Shown: positions 48,760 through 57,611 of the stretch, piece by piece
How the letters are laid out: every line of letters begins with the position of its first letter
How positions within the stretch are numbered: the stretch's first letter is position 1
Assembly (NCBI GenBank): GCA_021774735.1
Contig: JAJFIS010000019.1
Coordinates: 1-64,000, forward strand
Direction of reading: 5' to 3'
Origin: Alphaproteobacteria bacterium
Lineage (GTDB): Bacteria; Pseudomonadota; Alphaproteobacteria; Sphingomonadales; Kordiimonadaceae
Length of the DNA stretch: 64,000 nucleotides
Position numbers and translations under genes: made by a program
Notes under the pieces: model-generated
The model's input: the letters and a program-made list of their open reading frames with translations, nothing else
Database searches by the model: none
What the model was told of the DNA's origin: nothing

Positions 48760-48993
48760 TAATCCACGCTCCCCATGCTTACAAATAATGCCTAATCAGG
48801 CATGTCGGCTGCTTTTAAACCAAAAAATATATGATCAATTTAGCCTATAAATAACATATAGTCCGGCCAAACTTAATCCTCTCCCGCGAGGGATAAGATC
48901 ATATTGCCTCGTAAAATGAAATAGTAATCAGAGAATAAAAAATTGATATTGGCTCAAAAGTTCCTTCGCTTCACAGCAAAAGCTGCGGATTGT

Positions 48994-49827
48994 TTATTGC
49001 AACACACCACTATAAATAAGCCAAAGCAGGCCAAAACCTAGTGCTAAGCGGTAAATTACAAAAGCAGTCATGGTGGCATGCTTGAGCCAACGCATGAGAA
49101 AATGAATGGCCATAAGCGCCGCCACGCAAGATAGGGCCGCAACCAATAAAGCGTCCATAATTTGCGCGTCACTGCCTTTTTCAAGCAATTCAATTATCAT
49201 TAAAAAGCCAGCGCCAGCGATTGTTGGGATCGACAGTAGCATGGAAAAGCGCGCGGCCTCTGTGCGGTTAAAGCCCAAATATCGTGCTGCAGTCATCGTC
49301 ACCCCGGCCCGGCTTGTGCCAGGAATAAGAGCAAATATTTGCGCAATGCCAATAACGAGCGCTGGTCGAATTGCCATCTTCTCAAGGCTTTTGGTAACAG
49401 GGGCACGGCTGTCCGCCACATAGAGCAGAATACCAAAAATTATACTGCTCCACGCAATGACCTCAGCCGCCCGCAAGGCTGTCATATAGCCTGACGCTTT
49501 GGCAAAATAACCAATGATTATGACCGGAAGGGTCGCAATTATAAGTGCCCAAAAGAGTTTAGTATAAATACTGCCTTCAACGGCCCGCCGTGCTGGGGCA
49601 ACACCGATAGCCCCAAAACCCGCAAGTGCCAAGCCTTTCGTATCACGCCAAAAATACACCAATACGGCTGCCAAAGTGCCCATATGTACAGCTACATCAA
49701 TAGCTAAGCCTTGGTCTGGCCAACCAGTGAAGGCCGGAATAAGGATGAGATGGCCAGAGGAACTGATGGGCAAAAATTCCGTAATGCCTTGGATAAGAGC
49801 GATGATCAAAATTTGGATAGCTGTCAC
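48994..49827 (-). CDS. uppP: Undecaprenyl-diphosphatase
   Basis: A 277-residue BacA/UppP membrane phosphatase that recycles undecaprenyl pyrophosphate for peptidoglycan synthesis. Both catalytic signatures are present: 'GITEFLPISSSGHLIL' (about 14-29) and 'ALIPGTSRAGVTMTAARYLG' (about 164-183), within about eight membrane segments. I set the start at a GTG (49827) with GAGGG five bases upstream; a longer TTG frame to 49842 has no better site. Its housekeeping role is unrelated to the catabolic genes on either side. Confidence 0.92.
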   Translation of the reverse strand: MTAIQILIIALIQGITEFLPISSSGHLILIPAFTGWPDQGLAIDVAVHMGTLAAVLVYFWRDTKGLALAGFGAIGVAPARRAVEGSIYTKLFWALIIATLPVIIIGYFAKASGYMTALRAAEVIAWSSIIFGILLYVADSRAPVTKSLEKMAIRPALVIGIAQIFALIPGTSRAGVTMTAARYLGFNRTEAARFSMLLSIPTIAGAGFLMIIELLEKGSDAQIMDALLVAALSCVAALMAIHFLMRWLKHATMTAFVIYRLALGFGLLWLIYSGVLQ

Positions 49828-50272
49828 AATTACCCTCACCAAATAGCATTACATTAAAAATGTATGTTCAAAATCTATTGGTCACAAGATGCCCCAACAA
49901 ATAACCAGATGAACCATGCCCTATGATGGACCCTATCACCAGCGACAGTGCAAGAAAAAAATATTAGTACAGTAATGATACTAAATATAGGCCATTAATA
50001 GGATTTAATCGCTTTATAACAAATGATTATCTTTATATTAAGTCAGCATTACTGTCTTAATGGTGTTTTTTTGCTCGCTATCTGCATATTTTGTTGTTAT
50101 AGTACTGGAAGTTTCGTGTTGCTGTTCTTTCATTTCAATCAGCGTCACAAAGGGCCAGTTTAGGCCCTATCTGTTTTGCTGAGTATCTCCGTAAACTGCA
50201 GCAGTTCCTTTTGGCGCTGCTCAATGAATGATTAAGCTGCCAGACATTGTGTGGCTAAATAAGGAATGGTTG
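49828..50272. other. Intergenic region upstream of gltD
   Basis: A divergent 445-base AT-rich gap between uppP and gltD that should hold both promoters. The one clear structure is a perfect hairpin AGGGCC-AGTTTA-GGCCCT at 50151-50168 followed by ATCTGTTTT, about 105 bases before the gltD ATG. It could be an attenuator, a terminator of a short leader RNA, or chance. No gene or known riboswitch was recognised. Confidence 0.35.
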
Positions 50273-51733
50273 ATGGCTACACCGAACCAAGCTGAAATAA
50301 TGCTCAAATTTACCAAGCATCAAAAAAACATGCCAAACAAACGGGGTGCGGTTGAGCGTTTACAGGATTTTGATGAGGTCTATCAAAACTTCTCGCCGCC
50401 GAGGGCTGCCGAGCAGGCTTCGCGCTGCTCGCAGTGTGGGGTGCCCTTCTGCCATATTCACTGCCCACTGGGAAATAACATCCCCGACTGGTTGCGCTTA
50501 ACCGCTGAGGGTCGCTTGCAGGACGCCCATGAGATGGCGAGTATGACCAATAATATGCCCGAAATTTGTGGACGCATTTGCCCGCAAGACCGCCTGTGTG
50601 AAGGCAACTGCGTTATTGAAAATGATTTTTCATCTGTCACGATTGGCAGCGTTGAAAAATATATCACAGAGGTCGCTTGGGAAAATGGCTGGATAAAAAC
50701 CATAACCCCACCCCATGAGCGCACCGAGAGCATCGGCATCATTGGGTCAGGACCGACGGGTTTAACGGCGGCTGAAGAGCTGAGAAAATATGGTTTTCAG
50801 GTCCATATTTATGACCGTCATGACCGATCTGGTGGCTTGCTTATTTACGGCATTCCTAGTTTTAAGTTAGAAAAACACGTGGTGACCCGGCGCACCAATT
50901 ACCTTGAAAAATCTGGCGTTATTTTTCACCAAAATTTTGAAGTAGGTGTTGATGCCACCCTATCTGAACTGCGCAGTAAACATGATGCGATTTTAATTGC
51001 CACAGGGGTTTACAAAGCGCGGGAGATAAAAGTGCCCGGCGCGGGGCTTGGTAATATCTTTCCTGCTCTTGAATATTTAACAGCAGAGTGCCGCACAGAT
51101 TTGGGCGACAACGTGCCTGCTTTTGAAAGTGGTGCGCTGGATGCCTCGGGTAAAAATGTCATCGTAATCGGTGGCGGTGACACGGCGATGGACTGTGTCC
51201 GTACCGCTGTTCGCCAAGGGGCAAAGTCAGTAAAATGCCTCTATCGCCGGGACCGAGATAACATGCCCGGTTCCATGCGAGAGGTAGAAAATGCAGAAGA
51301 AGAAGGTGTTGAATTTGTCTGGCTGACCGCCCCGGAGGCCTTCATTGATGAAGGTGACAAGCAGGGAAGTGTTAAAGCCGTTCGCATCACCCGCATGCGC
51401 CTTGGTGCCCCCGACGCCACAGGGCGACAATCCCCTGAACCTGTGCCCGGCAGCGATGAAACTTTACCATGCGACATGGCTATAACCGCACTTGGTTTTT
51501 CCCCTGAAAACCTACCTACTATGTTCTGTACGCCCGAACTTGGGGTAACCCGCTGGGGGACGGTGAAAGTGAATCATAGCAGCTTAATGACTAATTTAGA
51601 CGGCATTTTTGCTGCTGGTGATATTGTTCGGGGTGCATCTCTTGTGGTTTGGGCTATTCGTGATGGCCGAGATGCCAGCAATACCATTGCCAATTGGCTA
51701 GACGAAAAAGCCAACGCCGTAGCAGCAGAATAA
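50273..51733 (+). CDS. gltD: Glutamate synthase small (beta) subunit
   Basis: A 486-residue GltD, the NADPH-oxidising FAD subunit of glutamate synthase. N-terminal cysteine clusters '[20 protein letters not shown]' and '[15 protein letters not shown]' bind [4Fe-4S]. '[21 protein letters not shown]' is the FAD loop and '[21 protein letters not shown]' the NADPH loop. The ATG at 50273 has AAGGA 7 bases upstream and is preferred over an in-frame ATG at 50228, which would add 15 residues absent from typical GltD. gltB follows after 12 bases. The pair assimilates ammonia, including that released by pyrimidine and glycine catabolism. Confidence 0.93.
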   Translation: MATPNQAEIMLKFTKHQKNMPNKRGAVERLQDFDEVYQNFSPPRAAEQASRCSQCGVPFCHIHCPLGNNIPDWLRLTAEGRLQDAHEMASMTNNMPEICGRICPQDRLCEGNCVIENDFSSVTIGSVEKYITEVAWENGWIKTITPPHERTESIGIIGSGPTGLTAAEELRKYGFQVHIYDRHDRSGGLLIYGIPSFKLEKHVVTRRTNYLEKSGVIFHQNFEVGVDATLSELRSKHDAILIATGVYKAREIKVPGAGLGNIFPALEYLTAECRTDLGDNVPAFESGALDASGKNVIVIGGGDTAMDCVRTAVRQGAKSVKCLYRRDRDNMPGSMREVENAEEEGVEFVWLTAPEAFIDEGDKQGSVKAVRITRMRLGAPDATGRQSPEPVPGSDETLPCDMAITALGFSPENLPTMFCTPELGVTRWGTVKVNHSSLMTNLDGIFAAGDIVRGASLVVWAIRDGRDASNTIANWLDEKANAVAAE

Positions 51734-51745
51734 GGGCCATAGAAA

Positions 51746-54700
51746 ATGACCGAAACCACCATACCCCACCAAGATACGGCCCCAGAAGCTATCGGCCTTT
51801 ATGACCCCATGGATGAGCATAGCGCCTGCGGGGTTGGCCTTATCGCCTCCATTAACGGCCAACCAAGCCGCGAAGTGGTGCTGAAAGGCATCGAAGCGCT
51901 CAAGGCCATATGGCACCGAGGTGCTGTGGACGCGGACGGCAAAACTGGTGACGGTGCCGGTATTCACCTGCAAATTCCACAAGCTTTTTTCAAGGAGCAT
52001 GTTCGCGCCACAGGTCATGAGCCCTTGGATGGCAGCCTTGCGGTTGGCATGGTTTTTCTGCCTAGAACCGACCTCGCCGCGCAGGAAGCCTGCCGCGCCA
52101 TAATTGAGAGCGAAATATTAAACTTCGGCTATTATATTTATGGCTGGCGACAAGTGCCCGTTGATATATCTGTCATCGGTGATAAGGGCGAGGTAACAAG
52201 GCCTGAAATTGAGCAGATCATGATTGCCAACCCGCACGGCAGCGATGATGAAGCTTTTGAGCGTGACCTTTACATCATCCGTCGCCGGGTGGAAAAAGCC
52301 GTAGCTCAGGCACAGATCAACGGACTTTATATCTGTTCGCTCTCCTGTCGGTCGGTAATATATAAAGGACTTTTTTTAGCCGAACAGCTCGCCATTTTTT
52401 ACCCTGACCTGCAAGATGATAATTTCTTGTCATCCTTTGCGCTCTATCATCAACGTTATAGCACCAACACTTTTCCCCAGTGGTGGCTCGCTCAGCCCTT
52501 TCGTATGTTGGCCCATAACGGTGAAATAAACACTATTCGCGGCAACAATAATTGGATGAAAAGCCACCAAATTCGTATGGCCTCCATTGCCTTTGGTGAC
52601 AATTCAGAGGACATCAAGCCTGTGATACCCGTCGGGGCATCCGATTCGGCTGCTCTCGACGCAGTTTATGAGGTAATGGTGCGCGCAGGACGCAATGTGC
52701 CGATGACCAAGACTATGTTGATCCCCGAATCCTGGTCCAAAAATGACACTATTCCTGAAGCTCACCGAGCGATGTATGCCTATAATGCCAGCGTCATGGA
52801 ACCATGGGACGGCCCAGCTGCTCTGGCCATCACAGATGGCAATTGGATTATAGCCGGCGTTGACCGCAATGGCCTGCGTCCCATGCGCTATAGCGTTACC
52901 CATGATGGTCTGCTTATCGTTGGCTCAGAAACTGGTATGGTGGTTGTTAGCGAAGACAATGTCCGCGAAAAAGGGGCGCTCGGACCGGGTCAAATGATTG
53001 GCGTTAATCTGCTAGAAGGCCGCCTTTACCATGACGTTGAAATGAAGGATAGCCTTGCTGCCTCTCAGCCTTTTGCCGATTGGGTGAAAGAATTTAAAAG
53101 CCTTGCTGATATTGATATTACCGGCGGACAAGAGGTCAAGCGCTATGACGTCGATCATTTAAGAACTCGTCAAATGGTCGCTGGGCATACCACAGAAGAT
53201 ATGGAGCTGTTGCTCCATCCACAAGTAGCCACTTGCAAGGAAGCTATTGGCTCCATGGGGGATGATACGCCGATTGCGGTTTTGTCAGGGGAATACCGTA
53301 ATCTTGCTCATTATTTTCGCCAGAATTTTTCTCAAGTAACAAATCCGCCCATCGATAGCCTGCGCGAGCACCGGGTGATGAGCCTTAAGACCCGCTTTGG
53401 TAATTTTACCAATGTGCTGGATGAGGGCCACACCCAAGCCGGGGCCTTGGTTCTACAAAGCCCGGTTCTAACCAACCGTGAATATGCGGTTTTACGGGAG
53501 CATTTCGGCAAAACCGCGCAAATTATTGACTGCACATTTGAAGTGAAGGGCGGCGCATCTAGCCTGCGAGAAAATATTGAGCGTATCCGCTTTGAAGCGG
53601 AAAATGCAGTGCTTGAAGGACGCTGTCATTTATTTTTGTCAGACGAAAACATCTCTGCCGCCCGCGCACCTGTGCCGATGATCTTGGCGACCGGCGGCGT
53701 CCATACCCACTTAATAAAAAAAGGCCTGCGCAGCTTTACCAGCTTAAATGTGCGCTCCAGTGAATGTTTGGACACCCATTATTTTGCGGTCCTGATTGGT
53801 GCTGGGGCAACCACGGTAAATGCTTATGTAACCCAAGACGCCATCGCCCACCGCCAAGAAAAAGGCTTATTTGGCGGCCTGACACTAGACGAATGTTGTG
53901 TCCGCCATAAAGAGGCTATCAACCAAGGCCTTTTGAAAATAATGTCCAAAATGGGCATCAGCATCATCTCAAGCTACCGGGGCGGATATAACTTTGAAGC
54001 ACTAGGCTTATCGCGGGCTTTGGTCGCAGAATTTTTCCCCGGTATGCCTTCTAAAATATCCGGCATTGGTATGGCGGGTATTGAGAAAAAACTATTAGAA
54101 CAACATGGAAAAGCTTTTCGCAAGCAGGTGACCCATTTACCCATCGGCGGATTTTATCGCTATAGGCAAGGCAGCGAGGTCCATGCCTATGACGGCAACC
54201 TTATCCATATGCTGCAAACCGCTGTCGGCAATGATAATTACGCCAAATATTTAAACTATAGTCGCGGCCTTGCGCAGCTACCGCCCATAAATCTACGCGA
54301 TTTGCTGGACTTCCGCCGGGCAAAACAGCCGCTACCGCTGGATAAAATCGAATCTATCACCAGCTTGCGCAAGCGTTTCATCACCCCGGGCATGTCGCTA
54401 GGGGCGCTTAGCAAAGAAGCGCATGAAACTCTCGCCATTGCCATGAACCGCATTGGTGCCAAGTCTGTCTCCGGTGAAGGGGGCGAAGACCGACGGCGCT
54501 TCACCCCTTATGATAACGGCGACAATGCAAATTCGCCGATAAAGCAAATAGCCTCTGGCCGCTTTGGGGTCACGGCGGAATATTTAAACGCCTGCGAAGA
54601 GCTGGAAATTAAGGTCGCGCAAGGGGCCAAGCCCGGGGAAGGCGGGCAACTGCCCGGCTTTAAAGTGACCAATATGATTGCCAAATTGCGCCATGCCACG

Positions 54701-56269
54701 CCGGGGGTAACGCTTATCTCGCCGCCGCCGCACCATGATATTTACTCGATCGAAGATTTGGCCCAGCTTATTTACGATTTGAAGCAAATTAATCCGCGCG
54801 CCAAGGTTTGTGTTAAGCTTGTATCATCAGCCGGTATTGGTACCATCGCTGCTGGCGTCGCGAAAGCCCACGCCGATGTTATTTTGGTATCGGGCCATTC
54901 AGGTGGCACGGGCGCCAGCCCGCAGACCAGCATAAAATACGCTGGTACCCCGTGGGAAATTGGCTTGGCGGAAGTGAACCAAGTTCTAACTCTTAATGGG
55001 CTACGGCATAAAGTGAAGCTGCGCACTGACGGCGGCATTCGCACTGGCCGCGATGTGGTGATAGGCGCTATATTGGGCGCGGAAGAATTTGGGGTAGGCA
55101 CCAGCTCATTAGTTGCCATGGGCTGTATTATGGTGCGCCAGTGCCATTCAAACACCTGCCCTGTGGGCATTTGTACGCAGGATGATAAACTGCGCGAAAA
55201 ATTCTCCGGCAGCGCCGATAAGGTCGTAAACCTTTTCAGCTTTATCGCCGAAGAGGTCCGCGAAATATTATCTGAGCTTGGCTTTACCAAGTTGCAAGAT
55301 ATCATTGGCCGCACTGAGCTTTTACATCAAGTTAGCAGAGGTGCCCAGCATTTAGATGACCTAGATCTCAATCCGCTTCTTGTACAAGTGGGTGGCAAAG
55401 GTGGGCAACGGGTATGCACCGTCAAAGGACGCAATGAAGTGCCTGAGACCCTAGACGCCCAAATGATCGAGGATGCTAGTGCGGTGTTTGACCGCGGCGA
55501 AAAAATGCAGCTGACATACTCGGTTCAAAATACCCAGCGCGCTATCGGCACCCGTTTTTCCAGTGAAATCACCAATGTGTTTGGCATGTCCGGCTTAAAC
55601 CCGGACCATGTGACCGTGCGGCTGCGCGGGTCTGCTGGGCAATCGCTTGGTGCCTTTGCCGTTCAAGGCTTAAAGATGATTGTTGCGGGCGATGCCAATG
55701 ACTATGTCGGCAAGGGCCTATCGGGTGGCACCATAATTGTGCGCCCCAGCAACAGGTCCAACCTCGCCAGCCAAGATAATACTATTATCGGCAATACAGT
55801 TCTTTACGGGGCCACAGCGGGTAAATTATTTGCCGCAGGCCGGGCGGGGGAACGCTTCGCGGTGCGCAATAGCGGCGCTGATGTCGTCATTGAAGGCTGC
55901 GGGGCCAATGGCTGCGAATATATGACCGGCGGAAATGCCGTTATTCTAGGCCGTGTTGGCGATAATTTTGGTGCCGGCATGACCGGCGGTATGGCTTTTG
56001 TCTATGACGATACGGATAGCTTCAAAGGCAAAGCCAATCTTGAGACCATCACTTTCGACAGAGTCCGCAACAGCCACTGGGAAGCAGTGTTAAAAGCGCA
56101 AATTGAAGAACATGTCACAGAGACCGGCTCCCGGTGGGGCAGAATGATCCTGACCAATTGGGAAGCAAAACGCGGCTATTTTTGGCAAGTGACGCCGAAG
56201 GAAATGCTGGAACGGTTAAGCCATCCGCTGTGCGATGACGAGAATGAAAACATTTTGGAGCGGGCATAA
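51746..56269 (+). CDS. gltB: Glutamate synthase large (alpha) subunit
   Basis: A 1507-residue full-length GltB. A 27-residue propeptide precedes the N-terminal nucleophile Cys28 ('[11 protein letters not shown]') of the class II glutaminase domain (to about 430). A central linker domain follows. The FMN-binding synthase barrel runs from about 830 to 1200 ('[11 protein letters not shown]', '[10 protein letters not shown]', '[14 protein letters not shown]'), with the [3Fe-4S] cysteines in '[15 protein letters not shown]'. The C-terminal GXGXG beta-helix follows ('[19 protein letters not shown]'). It makes two glutamates from glutamine and 2-oxoglutarate. A split N-methylglutamate synthase (MgsABC) is excluded because all domains are on one chain. 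Confidence 0.95.
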   Translation: MTETTIPHQDTAPEAIGLYDPMDEHSACGVGLIASINGQPSREVVLKGIEALKAIWHRGAVDADGKTGDGAGIHLQIPQAFFKEHVRATGHEPLDGSLAVGMVFLPRTDLAAQEACRAIIESEILNFGYYIYGWRQVPVDISVIGDKGEVTRPEIEQIMIANPHGSDDEAFERDLYIIRRRVEKAVAQAQINGLYICSLSCRSVIYKGLFLAEQLAIFYPDLQDDNFLSSFALYHQRYSTNTFPQWWLAQPFRMLAHNGEINTIRGNNNWMKSHQIRMASIAFGDNSEDIKPVIPVGASDSAALDAVYEVMVRAGRNVPMTKTMLIPESWSKNDTIPEAHRAMYAYNASVMEPWDGPAALAITDGNWIIAGVDRNGLRPMRYSVTHDGLLIVGSETGMVVVSEDNVREKGALGPGQMIGVNLLEGRLYHDVEMKDSLAASQPFADWVKEFKSLADIDITGGQEVKRYDVDHLRTRQMVAGHTTEDMELLLHPQVATCKEAIGSMGDDTPIAVLSGEYRNLAHYFRQNFSQVTNPPIDSLREHRVMSLKTRFGNFTNVLDEGHTQAGALVLQSPVLTNREYAVLREHFGKTAQIIDCTFEVKGGASSLRENIERIRFEAENAVLEGRCHLFLSDENISAARAPVPMILATGGVHTHLIKKGLRSFTSLNVRSSECLDTHYFAVLIGAGATTVNAYVTQDAIAHRQEKGLFGGLTLDECCVRHKEAINQGLLKIMSKMGISIISSYRGGYNFEALGLSRALVAEFFPGMPSKISGIGMAGIEKKLLEQHGKAFRKQVTHLPIGGFYRYRQGSEVHAYDGNLIHMLQTAVGNDNYAKYLNYSRGLAQLPPINLRDLLDFRRAKQPLPLDKIESITSLRKRFITPGMSLGALSKEAHETLAIAMNRIGAKSVSGEGGEDRRRFTPYDNGDNANSPIKQIASGRFGVTAEYLNACEELEIKVAQGAKPGEGGQLPGFKVTNMIAKLRHATPGVTLISPPPHHDIYSIEDLAQLIYDLKQINPRAKVCVKLVSSAGIGTIAAGVAKAHADVILVSGHSGGTGASPQTSIKYAGTPWEIGLAEVNQVLTLNGLRHKVKLRTDGGIRTGRDVVIGAILGAEEFGVGTSSLVAMGCIMVRQCHSNTCPVGICTQDDKLREKFSGSADKVVNLFSFIAEEVREILSELGFTKLQDIIGRTELLHQVSRGAQHLDDLDLNPLLVQVGGKGGQRVCTVKGRNEVPETLDAQMIEDASAVFDRGEKMQLTYSVQNTQRAIGTRFSSEITNVFGMSGLNPDHVTVRLRGSAGQSLGAFAVQGLKMIVAGDANDYVGKGLSGGTIIVRPSNRSNLASQDNTIIGNTVLYGATAGKLFAAGRAGERFAVRNSGADVVIEGCGANGCEYMTGGNAVILGRVGDNFGAGMTGGMAFVYDDTDSFKGKANLETITFDRVRNSHWEAVLKAQIEEHVTETGSRWGRMILTNWEAKRGYFWQVTPKEMLERLSHPLCDDENENILERA

Positions 56270-56274
56270 TTATG

Positions 56275-56364
56275 GTCATTCTGAACTTGTTTCAGAATCC
56301 ATTGCTCTATCAAATGAAGATTGTGCCGGATGCGACATGGACCCTGAAATAAATTCAGGGTGAC
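56275..56364. repeat. Alphaproteobacterial-style intergenic palindromic repeat
   Basis: A 90-base element bounded by GTCA (56275-56278) and TGAC (56361-56364). It contains two perfect hairpins: ATTCTGAA/TTCAGAAT (56278-56285 and 56291-56298) and CCCTGAA/TTCAGGG (56342-56348 and 56354-56360). The sequence resembles mobile-like intergenic repeats dispersed in several alphaproteobacterial genomes (from memory). It starts six bases after gltB and may also act as its terminator. No second full copy occurs in this window. Confidence 0.65.
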
Positions 56365-56368
56365 TGAC

Positions 56369-56692
56369 CTAGTCTTTAACGGCCATATGACCTAATGCCC
56401 ATTTATGGCCACAGAGATAGTCACAATACCATAATAACTCTTTGATATTTAAAAGCTTCTTGTTTAAAGAAATCTCAGCAATTGGTCCTTGTGCATTATG
56501 CACAGTTGAGTTTCTAGCTGATATAGAGCTTTTAAGGGCACCAATAATATTTGAATTAATATAGTTGCTATAGTTTTTATCTATTCGTGGGAAATATTCA
56601 TTAATCAACTTAATTATCGGTGGTGAGTTTGTATTTTCAAAAAACCATTCAGCTTCTGGAAATTTTCGAATGATAACTTGTATTACAGCCAC
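56369..56692 (-). pseudogene. HEPN-like protein remnant
   Basis: A 107-codon AT-rich frame, unlike its neighbours in composition. The protein is helical and contains 'SARNSTVHNA', where Arg60 and His65 form the R-x4-H motif of HEPN-domain RNases. HEPN proteins act in toxin-antitoxin, abortive infection and RNA-processing systems. The frame begins at a GTG right beside a repeat half-element (56695-56721) and ends five bases from the 90-base repeat, so it looks like the surviving C-terminal part of a longer gene cut by repeat insertion or deletion. A small intact HEPN protein cannot be excluded. No cognate antitoxin is visible. Confidence 0.45.
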
Positions 56693-56694
56693 CT

Positions 56695-56721
56695 CAGGCT
56701 ACCGCCTTCGCTGGGAATGAC
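56695..56721. repeat. Partial dispersed repeat (half element)
   Basis: The reverse strand reads GTCATTCCCAGCGAAGGCGG (56702-56721), resembling one arm of a common alphaproteobacterial palindromic repeat of the GTCATTCCCGCGAAGGCGGG type. The opposite arm is missing, so it appears degraded. It borders the HEPN-like remnant. Confidence 0.45.
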
Positions 56722-56758
56722 ATTGGACCTCCTGTCACTTCACCATTTACAACGCTAC

Positions 56759-57358
56759 TTATGATTTTCTTGAAATAGTATAAACATGCTTTTCTGGGAA
56801 TTGATCCAATTCTAGATGCATTATGGATAATCCATTTTCAAACAGCAGCTCGATATTTTGCCTGATACCTATGGAGCTGTAATAAAATTCTTGGCCGAGC
56901 CATGTGTCGGTGTGCGCGCCCACACCATCCCCGAATGTATGGATCATAACGCCGTGCTTGGATAACATTCGACAGAGTTTCGCTAAAACGGGCTTCTGCA
57001 TATCTAGGGGCAGATGAAAAAGGCAATCCCAAGCGAGAATGAAGTCATACTGCATGTCGGTGTCCCAGAACCTAATATCGTCCTCAATAAACAGGTTTTT
57101 GGGGTGGTTCAATCGCGCCAAATTTATCATTTCTGACGATGCATCAATTCCGGTGATTTCAAATCCTCTATCTTCGAGGAGCTTCATCAACCTGCCACCG
57201 GCCCCACAGCCGACATCTAACGCTTTTCCGCTGGCATTCGAAAAAGCAAGCGCCTTTTCCACTTGGGCTACGCCGTAATTGGACGCCTTATGGCGATCGT
57301 TCCACCATAGGGCTATTTCATCATACTGCTGGCCTATATTATCTGGTGTATCTGTCAC
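56759..57358 (-). CDS. Class I SAM-dependent methyltransferase
   Basis: A 199-residue Rossmann-fold methyltransferase. Motif I is 'ALDVGCGAGGRLMKLL' (about 47-62), with 'GIDASSEMINLARLNHP' supplying the acidic ribose contact and 'YDFILAWDCLFHLPLDMQ' as motif IV/post-motif. The substrate is unknown; the fold is shared by small-molecule and natural-product methyltransferases. It starts at a GTG that overlaps the fdsD stop (GTGA), so it is translationally coupled to the formate dehydrogenase operon and may serve it, which is unusual for fds loci. Confidence 0.85.
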   Translation of the reverse strand: MTDTPDNIGQQYDEIALWWNDRHKASNYGVAQVEKALAFSNASGKALDVGCGAGGRLMKLLEDRGFEITGIDASSEMINLARLNHPKNLFIEDDIRFWDTDMQYDFILAWDCLFHLPLDMQKPVLAKLCRMLSKHGVMIHTFGDGVGAHTDTWLGQEFYYSSIGIRQNIELLFENGLSIMHLELDQFPEKHVYTISRKS

Positions 57359-57567
57359 GCCACCATCTGCATCACGGCTTTGTTAGCAAGGGGATGTAGG
57401 TCTGAGCCGCCATCACTGCCTGCAATGGCTTTAATGTCGTCGATCATCCGCGGTTCCCAGAAGCTGGTGATATGATTATTGATGCCGCTGACGGCCTCTT
57501 CCTCAGGATAGGCGTCGAAATAATCAGCGATCTGGTTGGCCATTTTTATGAGCTTATGCGCGTCCAT
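57355..57567 (-). CDS. fdsD: Formate dehydrogenase delta subunit
   Basis: A 70-residue FdsD-family protein with the characteristic 'LIKMANQIADYFDAYPEEEAVSGINNHITSFWEPRM', followed by 'LHPLANKAVMQMV'. The small delta subunit helps assembly or stability of cytosolic NAD-dependent formate dehydrogenases. It lies 44 bases after fdsA. In the usual order fdsC (the FdhD-type sulfurtransferase/chaperone) stands between fdsA and fdsD; here it is missing. Confidence 0.9.
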   Translation of the reverse strand: MDAHKLIKMANQIADYFDAYPEEEAVSGINNHITSFWEPRMIDDIKAIAGSDGGSDLHPLANKAVMQMVA

Positions 57568-57611
57568 ATTACCGTCCTTTGCCTGTTTTATTATATTAGT
57601 AACTTAGCGCT

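Noticed and set aside
50273-51733. PreT-like dihydropyrimidine dehydrogenase subunit
   Set aside because: It resembles PreT in fold, but it is 12 bases from gltB and has normal GltD length and motifs.
51746-56269. N-methylglutamate synthase (MgsABC) instead of glutamate synthase
   Set aside because: Glutaminase, FMN synthase and GXGXG domains are all on one 1507-residue chain with gltD adjacent, whereas MgsABC is split into separate subunits.
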